From Leguminivora glycinivorella (taxonomy: Eukaryota > Arthropoda > Insecta > Lepidoptera > Tortricidae): a DNA stretch of 64,000 nt. Position numbers and translations under genes: made by a program. Each line of letters opens with the position of its first letter. Position 1 is the first letter of the stretch. A model generated the notes under the pieces. That model was not told where the DNA came from. It worked only from the letters and a program-made list of their open reading frames with translations, and did not search any database. Positions 55,863 to 64,000 of the stretch are shown here, piece after piece. The DNA lies in assembly GCF_023078275.1 (NCBI RefSeq), contig NC_062979.1, positions 22,363,848 through 22,427,847 on the forward strand, read 5' to 3'.

Positions 55863-56078
55863 TTTGCCACGGCTCATGGGAGCCTAGGGTCTGATTTTAG
55901 CAAACTAATCCCTGGATTTGAAACAGGATCAAAAGCGACTGACATCTGAGACCAACCAAAAGGGTAAAGGGTAAACTAGGCTCTGTTGTATAAGGATCCG
56001 GTTTCCTCGCAATGTTTTTCTTCACTGAAAAGCGACTTGCAAATATCAAATGACATTTCGTAAATACCGAAATAAAAT
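55863..56078 (-). mobile_element. SINE-A, old degraded copy
   Basis: Minus strand: CAAATGACATTTG-like order reversed (AAATGTCATTTGATATTTGC), AGGAAACCGGATCC, AGACCCTAGGCTCCCATGAG, CCGTGGC. The tRNA head is missing and many substitutions are present, so it is older than the other copies. Confidence 0.7.
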
Positions 56079-56281
56079 AAGTTTTTCAACACACCAACTC
56101 ATAAAGGCTTACTTTGCTACTCGACAACAGATTGCAAATTGCATTTTATCCATAAGAGTGCAAAGTAATTTCATAATTTTAACTTTGATATCTTGAGCTG
56201 GCTGGTAGAAATAAATGATGATTTTGAATTATAAATATTGAACAAATTGATAGATTTGATTTAGTTTGATGTTTTATAGTC

Positions 56282-56466
56282 AGTATTTTCTTCGTGTTGG
56301 TGTGGTGAAAAGGTTTGTGTTTCACTCGGCGGCAAAGTGTGTTTAACTTTCGTGCCTTGAAACCCTCGCAACGCTCAAGATTCCACATTTTGGAATCTTT
56401 CGCCTGCTCGGGCTTACGTGCGGTTAAACAACAACTTTGCCCCCTTGTAAAACAAATAACTATTAT
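56282..56466 (-). repeat. Second copy of the 4437-4690 repeat
   Basis: Minus strand: ATAGTTATTTGTTTTACAAG, GGGGGCAAAGTTGTTG, AGATTCCAAAATGTGGAATCT hairpin, GAGTGAAACACAAACC. Same order as at 4437-4690 with many changes. Confidence 0.5.
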
Positions 56467-56524
56467 TAGCCTCATGGTTGACTAGGCCATTATATGCGAG
56501 TACTTGTACTGTCAAAATATACTT

Positions 56525-56780
56525 AGGTGGGCGAATCAACTTTTTGACCGACATTTTTGGTGTCTCTGGCGTTACTCAAAATGTCTCTGGAGTTACCAAG
56601 AAATCGAACTTCTAATGAACAAAGTTTCAGTTTATTGGATTTAACAGTTAGGGTTATGTTTTAATGTACAGGGTAAAGTGAAAAATACCAATAAAATTCA
56701 TTATTTAAGGGTGAAATTTTACAACTATGTTAAGAATGTGCGGACAGATTTGAGTCGGTCAAAAAGTTGATTCGCCCAGG
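56525..56780. mobile_element. MITE with GGGCGAATCAACTTTTTGAC ends
   Basis: GGTGGGCGAATCAACTTTTT at 56527 and AAAAAGTTGATTCGCCCAGG at 56759-56778; inverted ends of ~28 bp with a non-repetitive middle. Confidence 0.78.
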
Positions 56781-57290
56781 TGTCATCTATTTACTGCTCA
56801 ACCATTAATTTTGCTGAAGGTGTAAGATTTTCCATTCATTTAAAAAGTTATATAGTGAACCAATTGGAACCAGGCCACTCTACAACCATGTCAAAATGAC
56901 AAACAGTAAGAGATTTCTTACAATCTGATTTATAACGTCACTATGATATAGTTCTACAGTGGCCTAGTGGTCTAACACTCGCAGAGGTTTCTGCTTGATG
57001 AAAAGACTATGGCTGACTAGCCTACTATTTAAGTATTGTTCAAAAACCTAGAATTTGTAGAGAGCATAACATATTGTACAAACAAAATAATACTGACATG
57101 TACATATACTTAAGACTAAACCGGCGTAACATACATATATATATACGTAAAATACATATTATAACTTTTTGAAATTAATTACATTTATAACTATTTCTAC
57201 CTCCTTGCTAGCGAGATTACTCATAGTATCAGTATTTAAAGTTGTACCTAACTACTTAGTTAATTTAGATGTATAAGTTGACCTTAATTT
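56781..57290. other. Unassigned; tRNA-like head remnant at ~56955
   Basis: CAGTGGCCTAGTGGTCTAAC (56955-56974) looks like the A-box half of a tRNA-derived SINE, but no B box or acceptor stem follows, so it is not a tRNA gene. The rest is AT-rich. Confidence 0.35.
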
Positions 57291-57527
57291 GACGACCGGT
57301 CTGGCGCAGTCGGTAGTGACCCTGCCTGCTACGCCGCGGTCCCGGGTTCGAATCCCGGTAAGGGCATTTATTTGTGTGATGAGCACAGATATTTGTTCCC
57401 GAGTCATGGATGTTTTCTATGTACGAGTATATATGTATTTACAGAGTACCCACAACACAAGCCTTCTTGAGCTTACCGTGGGCCTCAGTCAATCTGTGTA
57501 AGAATGTCCTAAAATATTTTTTAATAT
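57291..57527 (+). mobile_element. SINE-B, GTCCT subfamily
   Basis: GACGACCGGTCTGGCGCAGT, GGGTTCGAATCCCGGTAAGG, GAGTCATGGATGTTTTCTAT, CTTCTTGAGCTTACCGTGGG, TCAATCTGTGTAAGAATGTC. Intact head. Confidence 0.88.
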
Positions 57528-58224
57528 TTTTAATATAAGTACTTCCATTTCAACTTGGTTCCTACTTAGGATTAAGAAAAATTTTGAAACATGCATGCCG
57601 TGTTTGCCTGTAATTGGGTGAATACTCGAGCAAGTTTATCTTAAAGTAATTTTAATGTATAAGTATCTTTGTATTACACCTGTTGGCAAGCCTAAAAAAA
57701 AAAAGAAAAAAAAGATATCATCTACTTCTAAAATATGCTCGTTTCTTACAGCAAACGAGGTGCTTAAGAAAATTAAGTACTATTATTATGACGCAAAACC
57801 TTCAGGCAAAGATAAGTAAAAAGAGATTGACAAGTTCTTAGAATCTCTTGAATAACCCAAATCCTTTAGTATAAAACAAAGATTATTATTTTTACTAGTA
57901 GTTACCTTGTTAGCGTCTGTTTTTCTATTCCGCCAGTGGGTGGTCCAGCCATCTCAACCTACAAATTGCCTTACTTGTGCATACCTCGGTACGACCAATT
58001 ATTGCGTAAACTTGCCTAGCCTTCATTGGCTGGTGTAGACCTTTAAGCCTGTGGGATAGGGTTTGGGTATAGTCAGTTCTCTGTGACAATGATGGTGTGT
58101 AGCTGTAGGCATTTGTGTTGATCGTGCGAGCGAAGGTGAGTAGCAAACCAATGTAACATGATCTTTCAATGATATTTTAAATCCAGTAAGTTTAAATGCG
58201 TTCTAAGATTGACATCGCTTAAAT
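57528..58224. other. No gene recognised
   Basis: 57910-58150 has mixed composition and a 73-codon minus ORF with no known motif. Otherwise AT-rich. Confidence 0.4.
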
Positions 58225-58540
58225 AGGGATGACGACTACATAAAAAATGGCATTCTGTTTAGTCCGTCAGTTAGATCGTCCAAAAATACTGAACACATTT
58301 TTCGCTTTTTCTAATTAATGAAAAAATACAACGATATACAGCATCAAAGTTCCAGATGGAGGCTTGTGACGTCACTTCTAAGTAAAAATTGTACCTAGGC
58401 GTGACGTCACGCGAAACTTCAACGCACTGTACCGTCGTCATTTTTAGTTTACGAGAAAAATAAAAAATACGTGTCTAAAATTCTTTAATAATCTAATTAC
58501 TAATTAGTTTTTTTTAGTCGTCTCGCCTGTTGTATGAATT
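58225..58540 (-). mobile_element. MITE with TGACGTCAC motifs, copy 2
   Basis: Inverted copy of 6430-6735: GGGATGACGACTACATAAAA, TTAGTCCGTCAGTTAGATCG, TTGTGACGTCACTTCTAAGT, GGCGTGACGTCACGCGAAAC, ending AGTCGTCTCGCC. It carries an extra ~30 bp (CACTGTACCGTCGTC) near its end. Confidence 0.72.
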
Positions 58541-58811
58541 GTGCAGGTTGTTCTTAACAGCGCCTAGGCAAGATGAAAGACGTCGGTTACGTGATTGTTA
58601 ATCTAAGAGCTAGGCCAGAAATATGATAGACAATCTGGCAAGCAGAGTGATGAGAAGACGACGACGCTTTCAAACGAGTCGAGCATTAGGTGTTCGATGG
58701 CTCATTAGGTGTACGACATCCGAAAAATTGCGTATCACTTCTGGATGAAATCGCATCAGTACAATCAGGACAGAGATGAATGTTTACGAACACAAAAAGA
58801 GCATAATTATC

Positions 58812-59070
58812 GATACTAATATTATAAATAGGAAAATGTGTACGGACACACACATTTTCCTATTTATAATATCGTTTGTCTGTTTTTCATGGCAAAATGG
58901 AGGGACGAATTGACGTGATTTTAAGTGGAGACATTTGAAGGGGTAGAGAGTGACATAGGCTACGTTTAGTCTTTCTAACGCCCCACTTCCCCAAAATGGG
59001 GGGTGGACGTTTGTATGGACCATTTCGCAATTTTAGAATATAACGCGAGCGAAGCCGCGGGCAAAACTTA
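58812..59070 (+). mobile_element. Helitron (Lep1-like) with inverted duplication of its head
   Basis: The head ACTAATATTATAAATAGGAA then AATGTGT is followed after six bases by ACACACATTTTCCTATTTAT then AATAT, a hairpin of ~26-bp arms (58815-58875). It continues CAAAATGGAGGGACGAATTG, the long 3' variant with CCCCAAAATGGGGGG, and ends GCCGCGGGCAAAACTTAG (CTTAG instead of CTAG). Confidence 0.82.
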
Positions 59071-59084
59071 GTGACGGTAAATGC

Positions 59085-59778
59085 TCAATACAGCGGGTGA
59101 CATGAAGCTAATATGACTGTACATTCTAGAAATATGTAAATTCATCAGGAAAAATATTGGCATGTTTAAAAAACGGGAAGAAGTTTTATCTAGGGCCCAC
59201 TCAGTCAGACTTAGAAATATGCTTATGCTGCCATCATCAAAATTAAAAATACATTCAAAAAGTACATATGTTATGGCAATAAAAATTTTTAACAAACTTC
59301 CAGACGATCTTAGAAATGAAGAACTAGACTCTACTTTCATAAGGCTCTTAAAAGAATTACTTATTTCAAAATGCTATTATACAATTACTGAGTTCTTTGA
59401 TGACAATCTAACTTCCTCGCTCTAGCACTAATTAATTGACTTTTTTTTTTATAAATATTGACTTTTAACTTATTTTTAACTTATTTTTATTATTGTTTTT
59501 TTAAAGTCATAATTTTAATCTGAAAGTGGAAAATTGTAAACAAATATTATTAATTATTGACGGAAAATAACAATCTACGCGTAATGTAATACTTTCACAG
59601 CTTGATAATATTCTTTTATTTATTGTACATGTAAAGTTTTTAGTTTTAAGCTAGTTTTCTATAAGACTGTGCTACGCCCTTGCAGGGTGACCATGTACCT
59701 AATTTATGTTATGTAACACCTCTTGTAACCATGGTTTTGCATGAAATAAATGAAATGAAATGAAATGAAATGAAATGA
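59085..59778 (+). mobile_element. 5'-truncated LINE with (ATGAA)n tail
   Basis: ORF2 C-terminus, 3' trailer with CTACGCCCTTGCAGGGTGAC and CATGTACCTAATTTATGTTA, then GAAATAAATGAAATGAAATG tail units at 59738-59777. Similar tail logic to the LINE at 8952-9665. Confidence 0.75.
59162..59425 (+). pseudogene. LINE ORF2 C-terminal fragment
   Basis: The frame is open from ~59118. It reads ...VRLRNMLMLPSSKLKIHSKS then VMAIKIFNKLPDDLRNEE, LLKELLISKCYYTITEFFDD and stop at 59425. The A-I-K-I-F-N-K-L-P and C-Y-Y-T-I motifs mark the end of CR1/Jockey-type polymerases. Catalytic domains are missing. Confidence 0.7.
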
Positions 59779-59878
59779 TGTTGAAAATAATGTTGACGAA
59801 GCTTCACGCTGATAGAAATAGACCGGTTTGTTACATATGGGACAACAATAAGGAAAGTAGTCTGACATTAGATATAAG

Positions 59879-60199
59879 CGCTGGTAGCCTAGTGGTAAGA
59901 GCGTGCGACTTTCGATCCGGAGGCCGCGGGTTCGAACCCCGGCTCGTACCAATGAGTTTTTTGGAACAGATGTGCGAAATGTCATTTGATATTTGCCAGT
60001 CGCTTTTTGGTGAAGGAAAACATCGTGAGGAAACCGGACTAATCTCAATAAGGCCTAGTTACCCTTCGGGTTGGAAGGTCAGATGGCAGTCGCTTTCGTA
60101 AAACTCGTGCCTACGCCAAATCTTGGGATTAGTTGTCAAAGCGGACCTCAGGCTCCCATGAGCCGTGGCAAATGCCGGGATAACGCAAGAAGTATGATG
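59879..60199 (+). mobile_element. SINE-A, full copy
   Basis: CGCTGGTAGCCTAGTGGTAA, GGTTCGAACCCCGGC, AATGAGTTTTTTGGAACAGA, GAGGAAACCGGACTAATCTC, CAGGCTCCCATGAGCCGTGG, and a tail AGAAGTATGATGG. Near-consensus head. Confidence 0.9.
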
Positions 60200-60650
60200 G
60201 AGTCCGAGATTAGATGGTCGGGAGACCTACTCGTGAGCTCTGTAAGCATTCACAACACCGCGCTTCAAGCCTTATTGAGCCGGAGCATGTTATTACGTTT
60301 TTGTTCAGCTATTGCATTATTTATACACTAGAGTAAATACTCCTATAATAGTAAGAGTATCCGGTATTAGTGTTGATAAGGAAATAAGATGCAGTTTGGT
60401 CCATTTATGATTTTATCGGAATTTTCTTTATGGACGGAAATTAGAGAGAACAAAAGTCTTTAGGATCACCTAATATTATTCTACCGGAAAGATTTTTTGA
60501 AAAAATTGTTACAAAAAAAAGTGTTAAAGTGTTACATATCGGCCAAAAATACTATTGCGTGCTATTTTACTTATAATATGGCCCAAATAATACAATTTCG
60601 ACCTCTAGGTATGAAAGTGACATGTCTTCAACCATAAACATTTTAATTTA

Positions 60651-60905
60651 GACGACCGGTCTGGCGCAGTCGGTAGTGACCCTGCCTGCTACGCCGCGGT
60701 CCCGAGTTCGAATCCCGGTAAGGGCATTTATTTGTGTGATGAACACAGATATTTGTTCCTGAGTCATGGATGTTTTCTATGTATATAAGTATTTATATAT
60801 TATATATATCGTTGTCTGAGTACCCACAACACAAGCCTTCTTGAGCTTACCGTGGGGCTCAGTCAATCTGTGTAAGAATGTCCTATAATATTTATTTATT
60901 ATTAT
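60651..60905 (+). mobile_element. SINE-B, GTCCT subfamily
   Basis: GACGACCGGTCTGGCGCAGT, B box CGAGTTCGAATCCCGG (one change), TTATTTGTGTGATGAACACA, CTTCTTGAGCTTACCGTGGG, TCAATCTGTGTAAGAATGTC. Confidence 0.88.
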
Positions 60906-61461
60906 TTATTAATTTTAATTTAAATAACTGTTTAATGGACTACATAATTGTGTAGTTAGGTAATTACTAACTTATAGTACTTATCTACTTATTTTGATCG
61001 CTTCTATTGTAAGGCTTAAATGATAACAGTGTTTACACAAATGCGTTTTTACTAACTTATTGATCACAAATATCATGGTTTTTCCATTTAACTTCGACGC
61101 ATTATCATTGAAAAGTCATCTAAAAGTCTAAATCAATTACGAACCAATCATTCATAACTTTGCAGACTCCATTGTGAGCAGTCATTAATAGAAATTGTAG
61201 AATAATGCAACTCATTCATCGAACTGTAAATGGCTTCACGTATTGAAATGCACAATACCGTATGTCAACAAACATGTAATTTGTGTTGACTCTACTTTGT
61301 AACAAAAATTACATATTAACAAAAGCTTTAAAGAGAAAATTAGTTGTATTAGTTTTCCTAAATTTTGAAACATACTAAATATTCTGTAGCATGAGTCGTC
61401 CTTTACGCTGAATGTCACAGAAAATAAGGTTCTATTATAATTCTATTGTTATAAGTAGTTT
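60906..61461. other. No gene recognised
   Basis: AT-rich sequence with no supported feature. Confidence 0.4.
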
Positions 61462-61704
61462 GACATTTGGGTCAAAAAGATTTAGTAAAAATGTCACTTC
61501 TGTGGACAATATTATAAAAGTTAACGTCTCTGGTACATTCGCATCCTGTTTTTCCTATTTGAGTGTCAAGAACTAAAAAAATGTTTCGCGTCATTAGAAT
61601 GTCGTCTAAAAATTAGCACTAGATTTTTTTAACTTTTGTAATGTCCACAGGAGAGATATAACCAATTACCCATACATTAAAATCTGTTTGACCCATTTAG
61701 AAAT
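61462..61704. mobile_element. Fold-back MITE (ATTTGGGTCAAAAAGATTT)
   Basis: TTTGGGTCAAAAAGATTTAG at the left pairs loosely with TAAAATCTGTTTGACCCATT at the right; CTTCTGTGGACA pairs with TGTCCACAGGAG inside. Confidence 0.6.
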
Positions 61705-61790
61705 TATTTAAAAAAATCTGCTTAAAAATCCACGTTCATTGTAAACCATTACCATGACTGTATTATGATTATTTTAATATTTACTTTTCC

Positions 61791-61926
61791 ATACTAATAT
61801 TAAAAATAGGAAAGTGTGTGTGTGTCTGTTTGTTTGTCCGTCTTTCACGTCAAAACGGAGCGAATTGACGTGATTTTTTAAGTGGAGATAGTTGAAGGGA
61901 TGGAGAGTGACATAGGCTACTTTTTA
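61791..61926 (+). mobile_element. Helitron (Lep1-like), 3' part replaced by family X relative
   Basis: TCCATACTAATATTAAAAAT through GGATGGAGAGTGACATAGGC and TACTTTTT, where the family X relative begins (AGGGTTCCGTACCTC). The Helitron 3' end is not found beyond it, so the junction is a truncation or a replaced end rather than a simple insertion. Confidence 0.75.
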
Positions 61927-62842
61927 GGGTTCCGTACCTCAAAGAGGAAAAACGGAACCCTTATAGGATCACTCGTGTGTCTGTCTGTCCCTCTGTTACA
62001 GCCGATTTCTCCGAAACTACTGGACCGATTTACTTGAAATTTGGTACACATATGTAAACCTGTGGCCCAAAGACGGACATGTAATTTAATTAAATGAAAT
62101 TTAATCATAGGGGTCACTTTTGGGGGGTAAACTTGAAAATTAAAAATCAAAGTTATTAAAACTATATTGTGTTATATATCAAATGAAAGAGCGTTTTATG
62201 AGCATTTGAAATATATATTTTTTTAATTTTTAATTTTGGTACTTTAGAAGTAATTTAAGAAAATAGACAAAAAATGACCATTCCCCCCCCTTAACTCCGA
62301 AACTACTTAGCGTAAAATTTTCAAAAAAATACACGAGATAGCCCTCTACCTGTAGATTACAGGAAAACCTATTAGAAATCTACAGTCAAGCGTAAGTCGG
62401 ACTTACGAGAAAAAAACTCAAATTAAGATTTTCACTCACTGACGCTGCAAGCAGTTACTAAACGTCTTAAAATTTTGTAAGCGTAATGGACAGGTAGAAA
62501 GAAATTCATTTCTGTCTTTTTCTTTTTAGAAATTGTTCAATTTTTTTTTTCATTTGCCAAAATGACTTAAGTTCCTACTAAAAAGGAGGCGCTTAAGCCC
62601 GTTTGTAAGTGGACTGAGCAAAATTTTGTTCAAATCGGTCCAAAAAAAGGTCTCTGTTGACGAAAACATAGAATTTGTGCCAACGACAGCCCAAATCTGA
62701 AGTCCATTGCTCTATCTCTTATCGTTTCCGAGATATATACGTAAAGTCTTGAAAGTGCGAAAAGTTAACTTTGCCATCACAGTCGTTCAGGCGCTCATGA
62801 GTTCTTTGTATGGAAAAGTCGAAAACCGACTCGCACTTGACC
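61926..62842 (-). repeat. Family X relative, long form
   Basis: The plus strand opens AGGGTTCCGTACCTCAAAGA with a nearby inverse AACGGAACCCTTATAGG, then GTGTGTCTGTCTGTCCC, CCGATTTCTCCGAAACTACT, and closes GTCGAAAACCGACTCGCACT then TGACC. The closing words mirror the start of family X (GGCCAAGAGCGTGTCG), hence the minus call. It contains a small hairpin GCGTAAGTCGGACTTACGAG. Non-coding. Confidence 0.6.
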
Positions 62843-63172
62843 AATGTTCATAGAACGTGTTGTGGTTTTTTACGCGGGTCCGCGACTAACGACGTTCGAA
62901 TGTTTTGTTCGGAAATGTTTGAGGGTGGTTTCTTTGAAACGTCGCCGGCGGCGGGTGGTTCGACGGGCGAAGGTCACACGCCGCACGTGACGGTCTGTAT
63001 TCGTTTTGTACAATAGCAACGGACGGCGGGTGGCGTCTTGATATGGAAAATGACTGACTTCACTAAAGATAATGATGAACTCATTGAGGTAATACTAGAG
63101 AGGACACTGCGAGCAAAACGTTTGCGCTACAAACATAAGTCCATTGGACTTATGTTTCTGCCTGCACACAAA
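62843..63172 (+). CDS. GC-rich promoter-like stretch and possible first exon (63050)
   Basis: 62860-63035 is CpG-rich (GTCGCCGGCGGCGGGTGGTT, GGACGGCGGGTGGCGTC). At 63050 an ATG opens MTDFTKDNDELIE, followed exactly by GAG|GTAATA, a plausible splice donor (~63091). Unspliced, the frame runs on to a stop at 63172 (41 codons). A short acidic N-terminus ending in L-I-E resembles the opening of MADF-domain transcription regulators, whose domain would continue in exon 2. That is speculation: no downstream exon is in view. Confidence 0.3.
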
Positions 63173-63789
63173 TAAAATGTAAAAATGCCTTCCTGCGCAA
63201 CAAGATGCTATTTAAGCCATACGAGAAAATCGAATAAAACTGACGTGTCACATTTAATCGGTTAGTATACACGCTATGTTAATCGATCTTTATTTAAGTA
63301 ATTATTTCAATGAAGGGACGCGCTCCTCAAACGCGAAGCTATCGCTGCCATTTTGTTGAACGAAATCATAGATTAATCGCATCATAATCGCACAGACTTG
63401 ACATGTAGGTAATGAAGTATAGTAATTGTGATTATATTCTGTTTGTAATATATAAAAGAGAAATGTTAAATTTATTTCACGTTATACTTAAGAATACTAC
63501 ACAGTTCTAACACGAGTTGTAATCGATATTTTCATACAATAATAACTTATGATTTTTTTCAAGGGCAATTAAAGTAGGTATTCGCACCCGCGACCGACAG
63601 CGTGTGGCACAGCGGCACATGCGGCTCACATCCAAACGCCGCCGGGCGCGTGTGACGGGCCAGAGAAACCAGGGCCTTAGGGCTAGGTGATTATCGCCGC
63701 GCCGCAGAGGACGCGCTGAGGGGGGGGCGGTGCCTACAGCAGTTGTAGTTGTATGCATACCTAGCTCACGCACACAGACGCGTCCGCCA
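63173..63789. other. Unassigned; GC-rich patch at 63580-63740
   Basis: 63580-63740 (CGACCGACAGCGTGTGGCAC, ATTATCGCCGCGCCGCAGAG) is CpG-rich but carries no recognised coding block or repeat. The rest is AT-rich. Confidence 0.35.
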
Positions 63790-63975
63790 GGGGCGGCTCA
63801 CTCCGCTATCCTATCGCCGCGCTACAAGTATATCCTGGCGGCCGCGAGCTGTGGCCGCGAGTTCGCGGCCTACTCAGGGGTGGCGCACATTCTTACGGAA
63901 TGCACGTTCGCACTTTCTATTGTTACTTTACGTCGCGAGGTTTTTTAAGCGATGTCCGCGGGTGTAATGGCTAAT
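63790..63975 (+). repeat. CAGGGGCGGCTCACTCCG repeat, copy 2
   Basis: CAGGGGCGGCTCACTCCGCT, CTATCGCCGCGCTACAAGTA, CAGGGGTGGCGCACATTC, TTGTTACTTTACGTCGCGAG, GATGTCCGCGGGTGTAATGG. Matches 34205-34415 in reverse. hAT-like MITE ends are likely. Confidence 0.6.
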
Positions 63976-64000
63976 AATACTTAATTAAATAGACATATTG

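Noticed and set aside
1601..60905. Possible tRNA genes at the GGTTCGAAYCC boxes
   Set aside because: All are SINE heads: each continues into the same SINE body, acceptor stems do not close, and multiple near-identical copies exist.

Overview
The window looks like a TE-rich, AT-rich insect chromosome segment, most likely from a moth or butterfly (Lepidoptera). The evidence is the repeat repertoire: Lep1-type Helitron fragments (start TCCATACTAATATTATAAA, end GCAAAAGCTAG), two families of tRNA-derived SINEs, an RTE-type LINE, and GTCT- or GGAC-microsatellite-linked repeats. The one confident cellular gene is a large intronless Toll receptor. No bacterial, organellar or viral gene organisation is seen.

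Layout. 1-1.1 kb: a PHD-finger LINE ORF1-type fragment (minus) beside a GC-rich LINE 3' end with poly(A). 1.6-7.6 kb: SINE-A, GTCT-linked repeats, a MITE and a LINE 3' end carrying reverse-transcriptase C-terminal codons. 8.1-15.6 kb: four Helitron copies, three of them split by later insertions: a hAT-type MITE with an 8-bp target duplication, a 5'-truncated LINE, and an apparently intact 3.35-kb RTE retrotransposon with a 14-bp target duplication. 17-22 kb: fold-back elements, an unexplained region dense in a CTATTACCG motif, and a near-perfect palindrome with ~160-bp arms. 24.4-28.8 kb: nested MITEs (one TTAA-flanked) and a nearly identical ~1.35-kb direct duplication; the MITE+SINE between its copies recurs inverted at 34.4-35.0 kb. 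28.9-37.6 kb: a TA-flanked mariner-like non-autonomous element, a decayed mariner with transposase remnants, and one possible terminal exon or retrocopy. 38-41 kb: a SINE inserted into a Helitron, with the Helitron-SINE chimera amplified as four 211-bp tandem units. 43.3 kb: a perfect RFX X-box upstream of a small ORF. 44-49.7 kb: more MITEs, SINEs and GGAC-linked repeats.

49.8-53.8 kb (minus): a 1325-codon Toll receptor with a full two-block leucine-rich-repeat ectodomain and one membrane span, but a strongly diverged TIR domain in which no BB-loop motif is recognisable. Its first ~165 codons are clearly GC-richer than the codons that follow, suggesting a mosaic history such as gene conversion. 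A CpG-rich promoter lies upstream. 54-64 kb: fold-back MITEs, SINEs, a LINE 3' end, Helitron copies and, near 63.05 kb, a possible first coding exon next to a GC-rich promoter-like stretch.

There is no operon-like cooperation between genes. The layered insertions allow relative dating of the transposons. All family names come from pattern recognition without database searches.
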